From Brucella pseudintermedia (GTDB lineage: Bacteria; Pseudomonadota; Alphaproteobacteria; Rhizobiales; Rhizobiaceae): a DNA stretch of 64,000 nt. Each line of letters begins with the position of its first letter. Position 1 is the stretch's first letter. The stretch lies in assembly GCF_042697365.1 (NCBI RefSeq), contig NZ_CP137604.1; one strand, written 5' to 3'. The notes beneath the pieces are model-generated. The model worked only from the letters and a program-made list of their open reading frames with translations, did not search any database and was not told where the DNA came from. The position numbers and the translations under genes are program-made. Positions 26,872 to 35,171 of this stretch are shown here, in pieces.

Positions 26872-26958
26872 TCCCGCTCTTTTGCTCGGAACGAGCTTCC
26901 TTTCCCGCAGGTTTCATGAAATGAAACACTCACGTTCACTGTTCGGGAGGCTGCACAC

Positions 26959-28008
26959 ATGCACGGCGAATATAAAGTCCACGGTGGAAAACTTGTCGTA
27001 GTTGATCTGGATGTCCGCGACGGACGCTTAAGCGATGTGCAGGTTGCGGGAGATTTCTTCCTTGAGCCGGATGAGGCTTTGCAGGATATCCGCAACGCTG
27101 TTGAAGGTCTCTCCGCCGATGCCTCGTCGGAGCAGATCGCAGACGCGGTGAGGGTGGGTCTTCGTCCGGATGCCATGATGCTCGGTTTCAGCCCCGAAGC
27201 GGTGGCGATTGCCGTCCGGCGCGCACTGGGCGTTGCACGCACATGGCGGGATTTTGAGTGGCAGATCGTCGAAATGCCTGCGGTTTCGCCCGCGATGCAT
27301 CTGGCGCTCGACGAGGTTCTGGCAAAGGAAGTCGCCGCCGGACGCCGCGCGCCAACATTGCGTTTCTGGGAATGGGAACGCCCCGCCATCATCATCGGCG
27401 CGTTCCAGTCGCTGCGCAACGAAGTCGATATGGAGGCAACGCGCGAATTTGGCGTCGAGACTGTCCGGCGCGTGACCGGCGGCGGCGCCATGTTCGTTGA
27501 ACCTGGCAGCACCATAACTTATTCGCTTTATGCACCCGGCGAACTTGTCCGCGACATGAGCTTCGCCGATTCCTATGCATTTCTGGACGATTGGGTGCTG
27601 AAAGCGCTCAATTCGCTTGGCATCGATGCGTTTTACAAGCCGCTCAACGATATTTCGAGCTCCAAGGGCAAGATTGGTGGCGCGGCGCAGAAGCGCTTTT
27701 CCAAGGGAACGGTCCTCCATCATGTGACCATGGCCTATGACATGGACGCCGAGAAAATGGTGAAAGTCCTGCGCATCGGGCGCGAGAAATTGAGCGACAA
27801 GGGCACGGCAAGTGCCGTCAAGCGTGTCGATCCGGTTCGCAGCCAGACGGGGCTGCCGCGCGAGGAAGTCATCAAGCGCATGAAGGACACCTTCGTGTCC
27901 CTCAATGGCGGCGTCAGCGGCACCATCACGCCGGAGGAATATGTGGCGGCGGAAAAGCTCGTAATCGAGAAATTCTCGACCGAGCAGTGGCTGCACAACA
28001 TTCCCTGA
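26959..28008 (+). CDS. lplA: lipoate--protein ligase family protein
   Basis: A 349-residue BPL/LplA/LipB-superfamily protein. The catalytic domain (about residues 95-340) shows LRFWEWERPAIIIGAFQSL, the lipoyl-site RRVTGGGAMFVEPG and the conserved Lys in SSKGKIGGAAQKR. The first 85 residues resemble the accessory domain that in E. coli LplA sits at the C-terminus, so the order is reversed. It should attach lipoate to E2 or GcvH proteins via lipoyl-AMP, but octanoyl substrates are possible. GGGAGG lies about nine bases before ATG 26959. Confidence 0.85.
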   Translation: MHGEYKVHGGKLVVVDLDVRDGRLSDVQVAGDFFLEPDEALQDIRNAVEGLSADASSEQIADAVRVGLRPDAMMLGFSPEAVAIAVRRALGVARTWRDFEWQIVEMPAVSPAMHLALDEVLAKEVAAGRRAPTLRFWEWERPAIIIGAFQSLRNEVDMEATREFGVETVRRVTGGGAMFVEPGSTITYSLYAPGELVRDMSFADSYAFLDDWVLKALNSLGIDAFYKPLNDISSSKGKIGGAAQKRFSKGTVLHHVTMAYDMDAEKMVKVLRIGREKLSDKGTASAVKRVDPVRSQTGLPREEVIKRMKDTFVSLNGGVSGTITPEEYVAAEKLVIEKFSTEQWLHNIP

Positions 28009-28125
28009 ACATTCTGTCACGCTCACAATCGCGAAGTGGGGTGACTTGCCCGTGCTGTCATGGCATAGGGTGGCCGCAACGCGACCGCCTTAAGTTCCCA
28101 TCCTCTCGCAAAGTCCTCCCGTTTC

Positions 28126-29748
28126 ATGATCCGTATCGACAATATCAGCAAGTCCAACAGCCATCGCATTCTCTATATCGAGGCGTCCGCCGCTTTGAAC
28201 CGCGGCGAAAAGATCGGCCTTGTGGGGCCCAACGGTGCGGGCAAAACGACACTGTTCCGGATGATTACGGGCGATGAACAGCCGGACGAAGGGCAGGTTT
28301 CCGTCGAGAAAGGCGTGACAATCGGCTATTTCGACCAGAACGTCGGGGAAATGGGCGGGCGTTCTGCCGTGGCGGAAGTCATGGAAGGTGCTGGCCCCGT
28401 CAGCGTGGTTGCGGCGGAACTCCGCGAGCTTGAAGCCGCGATGGTCGATCCTGACCGCATGGACGAGATGGATGCGATCATCGAGCGCTACGGTGAAGTG
28501 CAGGCGCGATATGAAGAGCTGGACGGCTATGGTCTGGATGGCCGCGCGCGCGAGGTTCTGGCGGGCCTGAGCTTCACGCAGGAAATGATGGACGGCGATG
28601 TCGGCAAGCTCTCCGGCGGCTGGAAAATGCGTGTTGCGCTGGCGCGCATCCTGCTGATGCGCCCGGATGTGATGCTGCTCGACGAACCGAGCAACCATCT
28701 CGATCTGGAGAGCCTCATCTGGCTGGAAGCGTTCCTTAGAAATTACGACGGCGCGTTGCTGATGACCTCGCACGACCGCGAATTCATGAACCGCATCGTC
28801 ACCAAGATTATCGAAATCGACGGCGGCTCGCTGACGACCTATTCCGGCGATTATGCCTTCTATGAGAGCCAACGGGCGCTGAATGAAAAGCAGCAGCAGG
28901 CCCAGTTTGAACGTCAGCAGGCAATGCTTGCCAAGGAGATCAAGTTCATCGAGCGCTTCAAGGCGCGTGCTTCCCATGCTTCGCAAGTCCAAAGCCGCGT
29001 GAAGAAGCTGGAGAAGATCGATCGCGTCGAGCCACCGCGCCGCCGCCAAACGGTCGCCTTCGATTTCGCGCCTGCGCCGCGTTCGGGCGAGGACGTGGTG
29101 AGCCTGAAGGGCGTGCACAAGACTTATGGCAGCCGCACGATCTATGACGGTTTTGACTTCATGGTGCGCCGCCGCGAACGCTGGTGCATCATGGGTGTCA
29201 ACGGCGCTGGAAAATCGACGCTGCTGAAGCTGGTTGCCGGCGCTGCCGAACCGGACAAGGGCAGTGTCAATATCGGCGCGAGCGTCAAGCTCGGCTATTT
29301 CGCGCAACATGCGATGGATGTGCTTGACGGCGACGCGACGATACTTGAATGGCTGGAAGAGCGCTTTCCAAAGGCGGGGCAGGCGCCGCTTCGGGCACTC
29401 GCCGGCTGCTTTGGTTTCTCCGGTGACGACATCGAAAAGAAGTGCCGTGTGCTTTCGGGCGGCGAAAAGGCGCGCCTTGTCATGGCAGCGATGCTTTTCG
29501 ATCCGCCGAACTTCCTCGTTCTGGACGAGCCGACCAACCATCTTGATCTCGATACCAAGGAAATGCTCATCAAGGCGCTTGCAGCCTATGAAGGCACGAT
29601 GCTGTTCGTATCGCACGACCGGCATTTTCTTGGCGCATTGTCGAACCGGGTTCTGGAACTGACTCCTGACGGCATTCACCAATATGGCGGCGGTTATACG
29701 GAATATGTCGAGCGGACGGGGCAGGAGGCCCCGGGCTTGCGTTCGTAA
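28126..29748 (+). CDS. ABC-F family ATPase
   Basis: A 540-residue soluble protein with two ABC ATPase domains and no membrane domain. Domain 1 has Walker A GPNGAGKTT, signature LSGGWKMRVALARIL and Walker B MLLDEPSNHLD; domain 2 has GVNGAGKSTLL, LSGGEKARLVMAA and LVLDEPTNHLD. Between them is the basic helical linker (FIERFKARASHASQVQSRVK) that reaches the ribosomal E site in this family. ABC-F proteins act on ribosome stalling or antibiotic protection; the Uup/YbiT-like subgroup is likely. tRNA-Arg follows 108 bases later. Confidence 0.88.
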   Translation: MIRIDNISKSNSHRILYIEASAALNRGEKIGLVGPNGAGKTTLFRMITGDEQPDEGQVSVEKGVTIGYFDQNVGEMGGRSAVAEVMEGAGPVSVVAAELRELEAAMVDPDRMDEMDAIIERYGEVQARYEELDGYGLDGRAREVLAGLSFTQEMMDGDVGKLSGGWKMRVALARILLMRPDVMLLDEPSNHLDLESLIWLEAFLRNYDGALLMTSHDREFMNRIVTKIIEIDGGSLTTYSGDYAFYESQRALNEKQQQAQFERQQAMLAKEIKFIERFKARASHASQVQSRVKKLEKIDRVEPPRRRQTVAFDFAPAPRSGEDVVSLKGVHKTYGSRTIYDGFDFMVRRRERWCIMGVNGAGKSTLLKLVAGAAEPDKGSVNIGASVKLGYFAQHAMDVLDGDATILEWLEERFPKAGQAPLRALAGCFGFSGDDIEKKCRVLSGGEKARLVMAAMLFDPPNFLVLDEPTNHLDLDTKEMLIKALAAYEGTMLFVSHDRHFLGALSNRVLELTPDGIHQYGGGYTEYVERTGQEAPGLRS

Positions 29749-29856
29749 CAGCGGAAGCTGTCGCAACTTTGCTCTGATTTCTCAAAATAAGTCGTTGATG
29801 CACATGCGCGGTTCGGTTAGAAACGCGCATGTAAAGGCTTCGAGCCTTCCGGCTAT

Positions 29857-29933
29857 GCACCCGTAGCTCAGCTGGATAGAGTGCTGCCCTCCGAAGGCAG
29901 AGGTCACAGGTTCGAATCCTGTCGGGTGCGCCA
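29857..29933 (+). tRNA. tRNA-Arg (anticodon CCG), edge of an integrated element
   Basis: Acceptor GCACCCG pairs with CGGGTGC, followed by G and the encoded CCA. The anticodon stem is CTGCC/GGCAG with loop CTCCGAA (anticodon CCG). The T arm holds GGTTCGAATCC. It reads CGG codons. Foreign DNA starts right after it, and tRNA 3' ends are common integration sites. Confidence 0.95.
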
Positions 29934-30116
29934 TAAAAATCAAGTACTTAGAAACATTATTGATTTAGCCTAGGTAGCAAATAGGTAGCGCCACGGCGGG
30001 TTTCGTCCCGGTTTTTCGGGCGAGTTTGCTTAGTCGCGATCCGATTAAAAGCATGACAATTGGGAGTCGGAAGCTGCGTTTGCGGCGCAGGGGCCTTTAA
30101 GCGTCTGGCCTCGCCT

Positions 30117-30709
30117 GAGTCCTGTATGGTTCTATACATGATGCATAAAGCCATACCAACCTGAAGGCGGTATAGTCGTTCAAGTCTCGTATGGTCCACC
30201 GCATGGGGCGGTAAACCATATCAAACCTGAATCCACTTTCATTGCGGGCGAGTCTCTTCAGCGTTCAGTCCTGTATGGCTTTACGCTTCATGCGTAGGAC
30301 CATACCAACATTTACCTACGTTCCTTTCCGATAAACCTTTCAACGTTTATTCTCGCGACAGGCCTGTATGGCCCCTTTCCATTCGAAAGCGACCATACGA
30401 ACCTGAAACCGATTTCGTTTCGGGCGAGTCTTTTTGCGCTTAGCGGCGTCCGAGTCTTTGAACCATACAATGGCACGGTGCGATTAGCCTTACGAACCTG
30501 AATCCAGTTTCTTATCCGACGAGTCTTTTCAACTTTTGCCGTTATTCGAGTCTTTGGACCATACAATACGCCGCGCGGATGGACCGTATAAACCTAAAAG
30601 CGAATTGCCGTGACAAACGAGTCATAAGGCAACTTTTGCCGGTCGAGTCTTTTGCGAAAGTTTGTGCCGGAGAGTCATGGCCGATCGTTAAAAGTTGTGG
30701 CGAGGAGTC
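30117..30709 (+). repeat. array of 33-bp two-stem dyads with GAGTC-rich linkers
   Basis: Four units share one architecture: GTATGG, 3 nt, 5-nt arm, 5-nt loop, 5-nt arm, 3 nt, CCATAC/T. They start at 30124, 30189, 30273 and 30366. The inner arms differ but stay complementary: TATAC/GCATA (one mismatch), ACCGC/GCGGT, TACGC/GCGTA, CTTTC/GAAAG. Two further 33-bp units (30461, 30557) keep the inner arms with one mismatch but have changed outer left arms. Most are followed by AACCTGAA and a linker with CGAGTCTTT. No gene overlaps it credibly. Function is unknown. Confidence 0.75.
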
Positions 30710-30966
30710 ATAAGGCTATCGCCGCCTCAGGTTTTTCTTGTTTTGAGCTGGGCCACATTTAACTCTCAGCGCTCCTATCAGTTTTTCCCTTCCCTAATAT
30801 ATCCCAAGCATCCATCTCAAATCAAAGGTTATTGTCAGCTTTTAAATGCTTGGTATTGCTTACTTTTGATCCTCGTTAACATGGTTGACTAAGTATATTC
30901 GACAAGTCATGGTGTTTAAATTCAAGTGAAATAACGGACAAACGTGAGCAATGCAGGTGGGTAGAC

Positions 30967-31212
30967 ATGGAAAAGGAAACACTTTTACTTAGGAGGGATG
31001 CTGCGAAAGCTCTAAGCGCTGTAGGCTATCCCGTAAAAGCAACGACGTTGGCGAAACTTGCTTGCCGAGGTGGAGGGCCAAAGTTTCGTCGGTTTGGACG
31101 GACGCCGCTCTATCGATGGGCGGACCTTCTAGAACGGGCCGAGGCGAAATCCTCCCCAGTCGGCACAACCACCACCGAATGCGAAACCCTGCGCAGCGCC
31201 GCTGCCGCATAA
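30967..31212 (+). CDS. AlpA/excisionase-like helix-turn-helix protein
   Basis: An 81-residue protein. LLRRDAAKALSAVGYPVKAT followed by GGGPKFRRFGRTPLYRWADLLEWA-like sequence (here LLERAEA) matches the MerR-like HTH_17/AlpA fold: helix-turn-helix, then a wing with RxGRxxxYR. Such proteins act as excisionases or early regulators in integrated elements. It is the first gene after the noncoding array and probably starts the element's main transcript. ATG 30967 is the only start with the domain intact. Confidence 0.7.
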   Translation: MEKETLLLRRDAAKALSAVGYPVKATTLAKLACRGGGPKFRRFGRTPLYRWADLLERAEAKSSPVGTTTTECETLRSAAAA

Positions 31213-31230
31213 CCCACGGAGGCGAAAGCC

Positions 31231-31566
31231 ATGAACTACATTTCAAACGACAAGATTGAAAGCGCCCGGTTGGAGGCGAAGCTCGGAAGCTTCCGGGCCG
31301 GTCCCGGCATTTCGGCCACAGATCATCTGAACGGCCAAACCGTGCCAGCGTACGATAAAGGCTCGGACACAGTGGCGTTGGGCATTAGCGAAAGTGCCGC
31401 AATGCACAAGCGGGACATGGAACGGGCGAAGGCTCGCGAAGCTGTGCGGGCGTCGGTCTTCGCCGCATTTCCCGAAGCTCCAGCGGAGCTTCAGTCCATT
31501 ATGTACAGACATCCCAAGGTTGAGGCGTGGCTTGCCGCGCTCGCGGAAAAGGAGCAAGCCCGATGA
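31231..31566 (+). CDS. hypothetical protein of the element
   Basis: A 111-residue, mostly helical, charged protein with no family I recognise. GGAGG lies nine bases before ATG 31231, and the stop overlaps the next start (ATGA), so it belongs to one translationally coupled series with the next three genes. The C-terminal half (SIMYRHPKVEAWLAALAEKEQ) looks like a short helical domain. No signal or membrane segment. Confidence 0.65.
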   Translation: MNYISNDKIESARLEAKLGSFRAGPGISATDHLNGQTVPAYDKGSDTVALGISESAAMHKRDMERAKAREAVRASVFAAFPEAPAELQSIMYRHPKVEAWLAALAEKEQAR

Positions 31567-31922
31567 AATCCGAAGACTTTTATCACGCCGCCAGCGCCCG
31601 CCTCTTCACGCCGGAGCAACTGGACACCATAGCGTACCGCTATCAGCAGTCGGCGGCCCTTTACCCAGAAGAGCACGAGCGCGTCGCCCGGTACATTCAG
31701 GACCACAAGCTGGTCGGACACCGGGAAGTGCTGGAGCACTATCTGCGTAGCAATCTGCCGATGAGCGACCACGCCCTGAACGTCATCAACACCTTTGCTG
31801 ACTCCACTGCCGCAGGTGCGTACGACCGAGGGGCGCCGACGCATGGGCTGGAGACCTATGGCGGCGTTGAATCGGCAGCAAGCCGTCTGTTTAGCAGCAC
31901 GGTGAAACCGGAGGAACGGTGA
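31563..31922 (+). CDS. hypothetical protein of the element
   Basis: A 119-residue soluble protein starting MKSEDFYHAASARLFTPEQL. I recognise no family. ATG 31563 overlaps the previous stop by four bases; an upstream in-frame start at 31527 lacks support. Its own stop overlaps the next start (TGATG). Predicted mainly helical from its composition, with no signal or membrane segment. Confidence 0.65.
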   Translation: MKSEDFYHAASARLFTPEQLDTIAYRYQQSAALYPEEHERVARYIQDHKLVGHREVLEHYLRSNLPMSDHALNVINTFADSTAAGAYDRGAPTHGLETYGGVESAASRLFSSTVKPEER

Positions 31923-32209
31923 TGGCACAGACTCCGTTCGGGGCGCTGCTGGAGGAAGCCGAGGCTGCGTTCATTGCGGGGGACGACGCGGGCTGGCGGG
32001 ACGCCATGCGGGTGGCGCACCGGGCCGTGGCGGAGGTTCGGACCTCATCCGATCCGGTCAAGCAGTTCATGGCAGGACTTCGAGGGCTGCGGGAGTTGCG
32101 GGACTGGCATAGGCGGGCGGGTCGGGAAGTGTTGGCGCGGGATGCGGAGCGAGCCGTGGAGGTGCTGGAGGACTTGGCCGCGAAGCTGTTGGCTAGGTCG
32201 ATGAATTGA
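31922..32209 (+). CDS. hypothetical protein of the element
   Basis: A 95-residue helical protein (EEAEAAFIAGDDAGWRDAMR, then AERAVEVLEDLAAKLLARSMN). No family is recognised. GGAGG precedes the ATG at 31922; a GTG at 31919 is an alternative start. It ends the coupled series, and a strong terminator follows within 27 bases. Confidence 0.6.
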   Translation: MAQTPFGALLEEAEAAFIAGDDAGWRDAMRVAHRAVAEVRTSSDPVKQFMAGLRGLRELRDWHRRAGREVLARDAERAVEVLEDLAAKLLARSMN

Positions 32210-32235
32210 GGCGCGGGCATGGCCACCGCGACGGG

Positions 32236-32278
32236 GACCGGCGGAGGTATCTAAGCAAATTCCGCCGGTCTCATTTTT
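32236..32278 (+). terminator. terminator within the element
   Basis: GACCGGCGGA and TCCGCCGGTC form a perfect 10-bp stem around a 15-base loop, followed by TCATTTTT. It ends the small-gene series. Confidence 0.8.
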
Positions 32279-32302
32279 CGGAAGATAGCGAGGTGAACGG
32301 CG

Positions 32303-32524
32303 ATGACTGCTGACGTGATTTCACTGGACGAGGCCCGGAACCGGTTGCGGGTGGAGCCGGAACTGATTGCGCAGGACGAGTTTTTCCGGGGCATGTATTT
32401 GTTGCGCGAGGCGCTGGAACTGATCGAAGCCCTGCCGGGAAAGCGGGCCGAAGATGCCTACGACCGCCTATGCCAAGGAATGCGGGTGGTTTTTGATCGA
32501 GAACGGAGGCTGGGCCGTGGGTGA
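32303..32524 (+). CDS. small hypothetical protein upstream of vapE
   Basis: A 73-residue acidic helical protein (MTADVISLDEARNRLRVEPE). GAGG lies about nine bases before the ATG. Its end overlaps the start of the helicase gene by eight bases in another frame, so the two are probably translated together. No family is recognised. Confidence 0.6.
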   Translation: MTADVISLDEARNRLRVEPELIAQDEFFRGMYLLREALELIEALPGKRAEDAYDRLCQGMRVVFDRERRLGRG

Positions 32525-33914
32525 GATTTTGAAGATGGAAAAGGATGTGATGGCAAGGGTGGTGCGGGAGTTAGACGCCACGGACCTTGCGTTGCTCACC
32601 GCAGACGATCTGGCAATGAAAGACTTGCTGCCGATTTCGTCCAAGCCGAACGAAGTGCAGACCTTCAGTTCATTTTTGGACCGCAAGCAGGCGCGAAAGG
32701 GCAAGGCGCAGGCGGAACTGAACCGCCAAGCAAATCCGGGTGGCTTCGCGCCGTCGGTGGCGAACGCGAAGCTAGCGATCACCAAGCTGGGCATCCGCAT
32801 GAAGTTCGACAAGTTCCACATGCGGATGGAGATCGAGGGTTACGATAAGCCGGTTGGCGAGGCTTTTGCGGATACGGTGCTGAAGCTGCGTGATGTTGTG
32901 ATTGAGAATTTCGATTTTGATCCCGGCCAGCGAAACGTGGAAGATGCGGCAAGGCTGCTTGCGATGCAGAACGCGTTCGATCCGGTGCGGGATTATCTTG
33001 ATGGGCTGACGTGGGATGGGACGCCGAGGCTCGACACTTGGCTTTCGGTGTATCTTGGCGCTGCGGATGACGAACTGACGCGGGCCATTGGCCGGGCCGT
33101 GCTGGTTGCCGGGGTCCGGCGCGCACGGCGTCCCGGCTGTAAGTTTGATGCGATGCTGGTGCTGGAAGGGCCGCAGGGGCGCGGTAAGTCATCGGCGCTC
33201 AAGGTATTGGCCGGAGGTGATGACAATTTCACCGACGCCCTCGATTTCCGCCAGAACTATAAGGAACATCAAGAACTGCTGCTGGGAAAGTGGATCGTTG
33301 AAGCGCCGGAGCTGGATGGGCTGGGCCAGTCGGACGTGCGGCGGGCAAAGCAGTTCATTTCAAAAACCCACGACCGAGCGCGCGCCGCCTACGCCCGGAC
33401 GGTCGAGGAAGTGCCCCGTCGCTGCATCCTGATCGGCACGACGAACGACGACCATTACCTGAAAGACCCAACCGGAAACCGGAGGTTCTGGCCGGTGGTG
33501 ACGGGAGAAATTGATCTGGTGGCGCTGCGCGAAGCACGTGATCAGCTTTGGGCTGAAGCCGCGATGGTGGAGCCGGGTGAAGCCGACCCCGTGACCATCC
33601 CGGAGCATCTGTGGACGGTTGCCGCCGAGCGGCAAGCCGAACGGGTTGAGGCTGATCCGTGGGAAGATACGCTCGCCGCGCTCCTACCGAAGCTTGCTAA
33701 GCAGGCCGAAGGTGAGCTTCGCATCGCCACCAGCAGCATTTTCGCATCGGCATTGGCGATGGAGATGCCGAACGTGACGAAGCGGGATAGCCGGAGGCTG
33801 GGCGATTGCATGAGGCGGCTGGGGTGGACCGGGCCGAAGCTGATCTGGGCGGGGGATAAGCCGGTTAGAGGGTATGTGAAACAGGATGGTATGGCCCTAA
33901 CCGATGATGAATGA
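32517..33914 (+). CDS. VapE-type (virulence-associated E) helicase domain protein
   Basis: A 465-residue protein. The N-terminal 150 residues are of unknown type, followed by the VapE P-loop ATPase: DYLDGLTWDGTPRLDTWL, Walker A LEGPQGRGKSSALK, a Walker B-like GKWIVEAPELDGL, and the IGTTNDDHYLKDPTGNRRFW block with sensor Asn and arginine finger. VapE/D5-like proteins unwind DNA for replication of phages, satellites and plasmids. GTG 32517 has GGAGG seven bases ahead. No primase domain is evident in this chain. It is the likely replication protein of the element. Confidence 0.85.
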   Translation: MGEILKMEKDVMARVVRELDATDLALLTADDLAMKDLLPISSKPNEVQTFSSFLDRKQARKGKAQAELNRQANPGGFAPSVANAKLAITKLGIRMKFDKFHMRMEIEGYDKPVGEAFADTVLKLRDVVIENFDFDPGQRNVEDAARLLAMQNAFDPVRDYLDGLTWDGTPRLDTWLSVYLGAADDELTRAIGRAVLVAGVRRARRPGCKFDAMLVLEGPQGRGKSSALKVLAGGDDNFTDALDFRQNYKEHQELLLGKWIVEAPELDGLGQSDVRRAKQFISKTHDRARAAYARTVEEVPRRCILIGTTNDDHYLKDPTGNRRFWPVVTGEIDLVALREARDQLWAEAAMVEPGEADPVTIPEHLWTVAAERQAERVEADPWEDTLAALLPKLAKQAEGELRIATSSIFASALAMEMPNVTKRDSRRLGDCMRRLGWTGPKLIWAGDKPVRGYVKQDGMALTDDE

Positions 33915-34122
33915 AGAAATATAATAAAAACAATGACCTAACCGCCTAACTGTTCCTAACGGTTATAACACGAACTTTATAGACTTCCTAGGACACTAAA
34001 TCCCTTCAATCCCCTTATCAGTTAGATCAGTTAGAACGGTTAGGATTTCTTCTATCCCGTTGAAAATATGGGTTTTTTATCCCTAACCGAAACCGGGGCA
34101 TTGCCCCTTTCATAACCGTTAT
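33896..34122. repeat. cluster of CCTAACCG/CGGTTAGG-type motifs
   Basis: CCTAACCG at 33937, CCTAACTG at 33945, CCTAACGGTTAT at 33955, GTTAG at 34021 and 34030, CGGTTAGG at 34036, CTAACCG at 34083 and TAACCGTTA at 34113 crowd the 222-base gap after the helicase gene. A further CCTAACCG falls in the end of that gene. The motifs occur in both orientations, as in an origin or operator cluster. Confidence 0.55.
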
Positions 34123-34136
34123 GTGGAGGCAAAAGA

Positions 34137-34577
34137 ATGGCCGAGGGTGAAATCCTAAGCCCGGCGCTCGCCGCGCTGTTGCAAATCATGACCTCGACCG
34201 AGGTGGCAGAGGCCAAGTGCGTCGAGGCCGCGAAAGCGATTATTGAGTATGAAGCGCCACAAGGAGTCTACGACCTCACCCACCGATATTTGATCGGGGT
34301 GGCCGAGGATGAGGAACAATCAACGGATTTGCGGCTGGACGCGTTGAAGTTGCTGCGGAAGGTGGAGGCGAGGCGCGTGACGCCGCCCCCTGCCGCCTCT
34401 CTTGTCGCGAATAAGGAGACCGCCGAGCGGCTAGGGCGAGCCAAGCAACGGCTGGCTCTCGTTGCCGAAGGCAAGTGGCCCATCAGTGAAGCGGGCTGGG
34501 CCGAGAGCGCCGATAACCCGGCCTTGGAAATGTCAACGGTGGGTCTTGCGGAGCGGCTTAAAGCGGCTCGTCGTTAA
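34137..34577 (+). CDS. hypothetical protein of the element
   Basis: A 146-residue, helix-rich soluble protein (TEVAEAKCVEAAKAIIEYEA, then EQSTDLRLDALKLLRKVEAR). I recognise no family with confidence; a role near replication or packaging is only suggested by its place after vapE. GGAGG stands eight bases before ATG 34137. Its last 20 bases overlap the convergent resolvase gene. Confidence 0.6.
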   Translation: MAEGEILSPALAALLQIMTSTEVAEAKCVEAAKAIIEYEAPQGVYDLTHRYLIGVAEDEEQSTDLRLDALKLLRKVEARRVTPPPAASLVANKETAERLGRAKQRLALVAEGKWPISEAGWAESADNPALEMSTVGLAERLKAARR

Positions 34578-35160
34578 GCTCCCGGCTTAGCCGGTGCACC
34601 GTGCCGACGCTAACACCATGCTTGGCTGCGAGGGCGCGGAGCGAGGTCGGGGCTTCGCCCTGAAGGTCACGGAGGATTGCCGACTCGGTTTCGGGACGTA
34701 GGCCCGGTCTACCCAGCTTTTTTCCTTTGGCGCGGGCGGTGGACAGGCCCGCCTTGACACGCTCGCTAATCATCGCCCGCTCAAATTCCGCGAAAACGCC
34801 CATCATCTGGAACATGGCCTTGCCAGCCGGGGTGGTGGTGTCGATCCCCTGCTGGTGGAGGAACAGATCGACGCGGAGGGCGTGGAGATCGGAAAGGAAG
34901 GCAACGAGGCCCTGTAGCGAACGGCCCAGCCGATCCACGCTCCACGCCATCACCACATCGAAGCGGCGGCGAGCGGCGTCTTTGCAGAGGGCGTTGAACG
35001 CGGGGCGGGCTTCACGCCCCTTCGTTCCGCTGATACCGTGATCCCGGTAAACACCGGTGATCGTCCAGCCCGAGCGTTCCGCGACCTCCCGCAGTTCCCG
35101 TTCTTGGTTGTCCGTGGTTTGAGTGTCCGTGGACACGCGGAGGTAAAGTGCGGCGCGCAT
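34558..35160 (-). CDS. serine recombinase (resolvase/invertase family)
   Basis: A 200-residue small serine recombinase. The catalytic Ser10 is in MRAALYLRVSTDTQT, the conserved Arg block is MAWSVDRLGRSLQGLVAFL, and the E helix (GVFAEFERAMISERVKAGL) leads to a C-terminal helix-turn-helix (SLRALAAKHGVSVGTVHRLS). Such enzymes resolve cointegrates or invert DNA between paired sites; it is too short for a large serine integrase. It is the only recombinase in the element besides the IS genes. Target sites were not identified. Confidence 0.9.
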   Translation of the reverse strand: MRAALYLRVSTDTQTTDNQERELREVAERSGWTITGVYRDHGISGTKGREARPAFNALCKDAARRRFDVVMAWSVDRLGRSLQGLVAFLSDLHALRVDLFLHQQGIDTTTPAGKAMFQMMGVFAEFERAMISERVKAGLSTARAKGKKLGRPGLRPETESAILRDLQGEAPTSLRALAAKHGVSVGTVHRLSRELNDEPL

Positions 35161-35171
35161 GGCAAGCCCCC

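Noticed and set aside
26618..27001. A 127-codon plus-strand open frame before lplA
   Set aside because: It overlaps the lplA start and the more credible 48-residue membrane protein in another frame.
29934..30010. A duplicated tRNA-Arg tail as a right attachment site inside the window
   Set aside because: I looked for the last 20 or so bases of the tRNA downstream to 42 kb by eye and found no convincing copy.
30117..30709. The repeat array as a CRISPR
   Set aside because: Unit spacing varies (65-96 bp), the variable parts lie inside palindromes, the linkers are themselves similar, and no cas genes are near.
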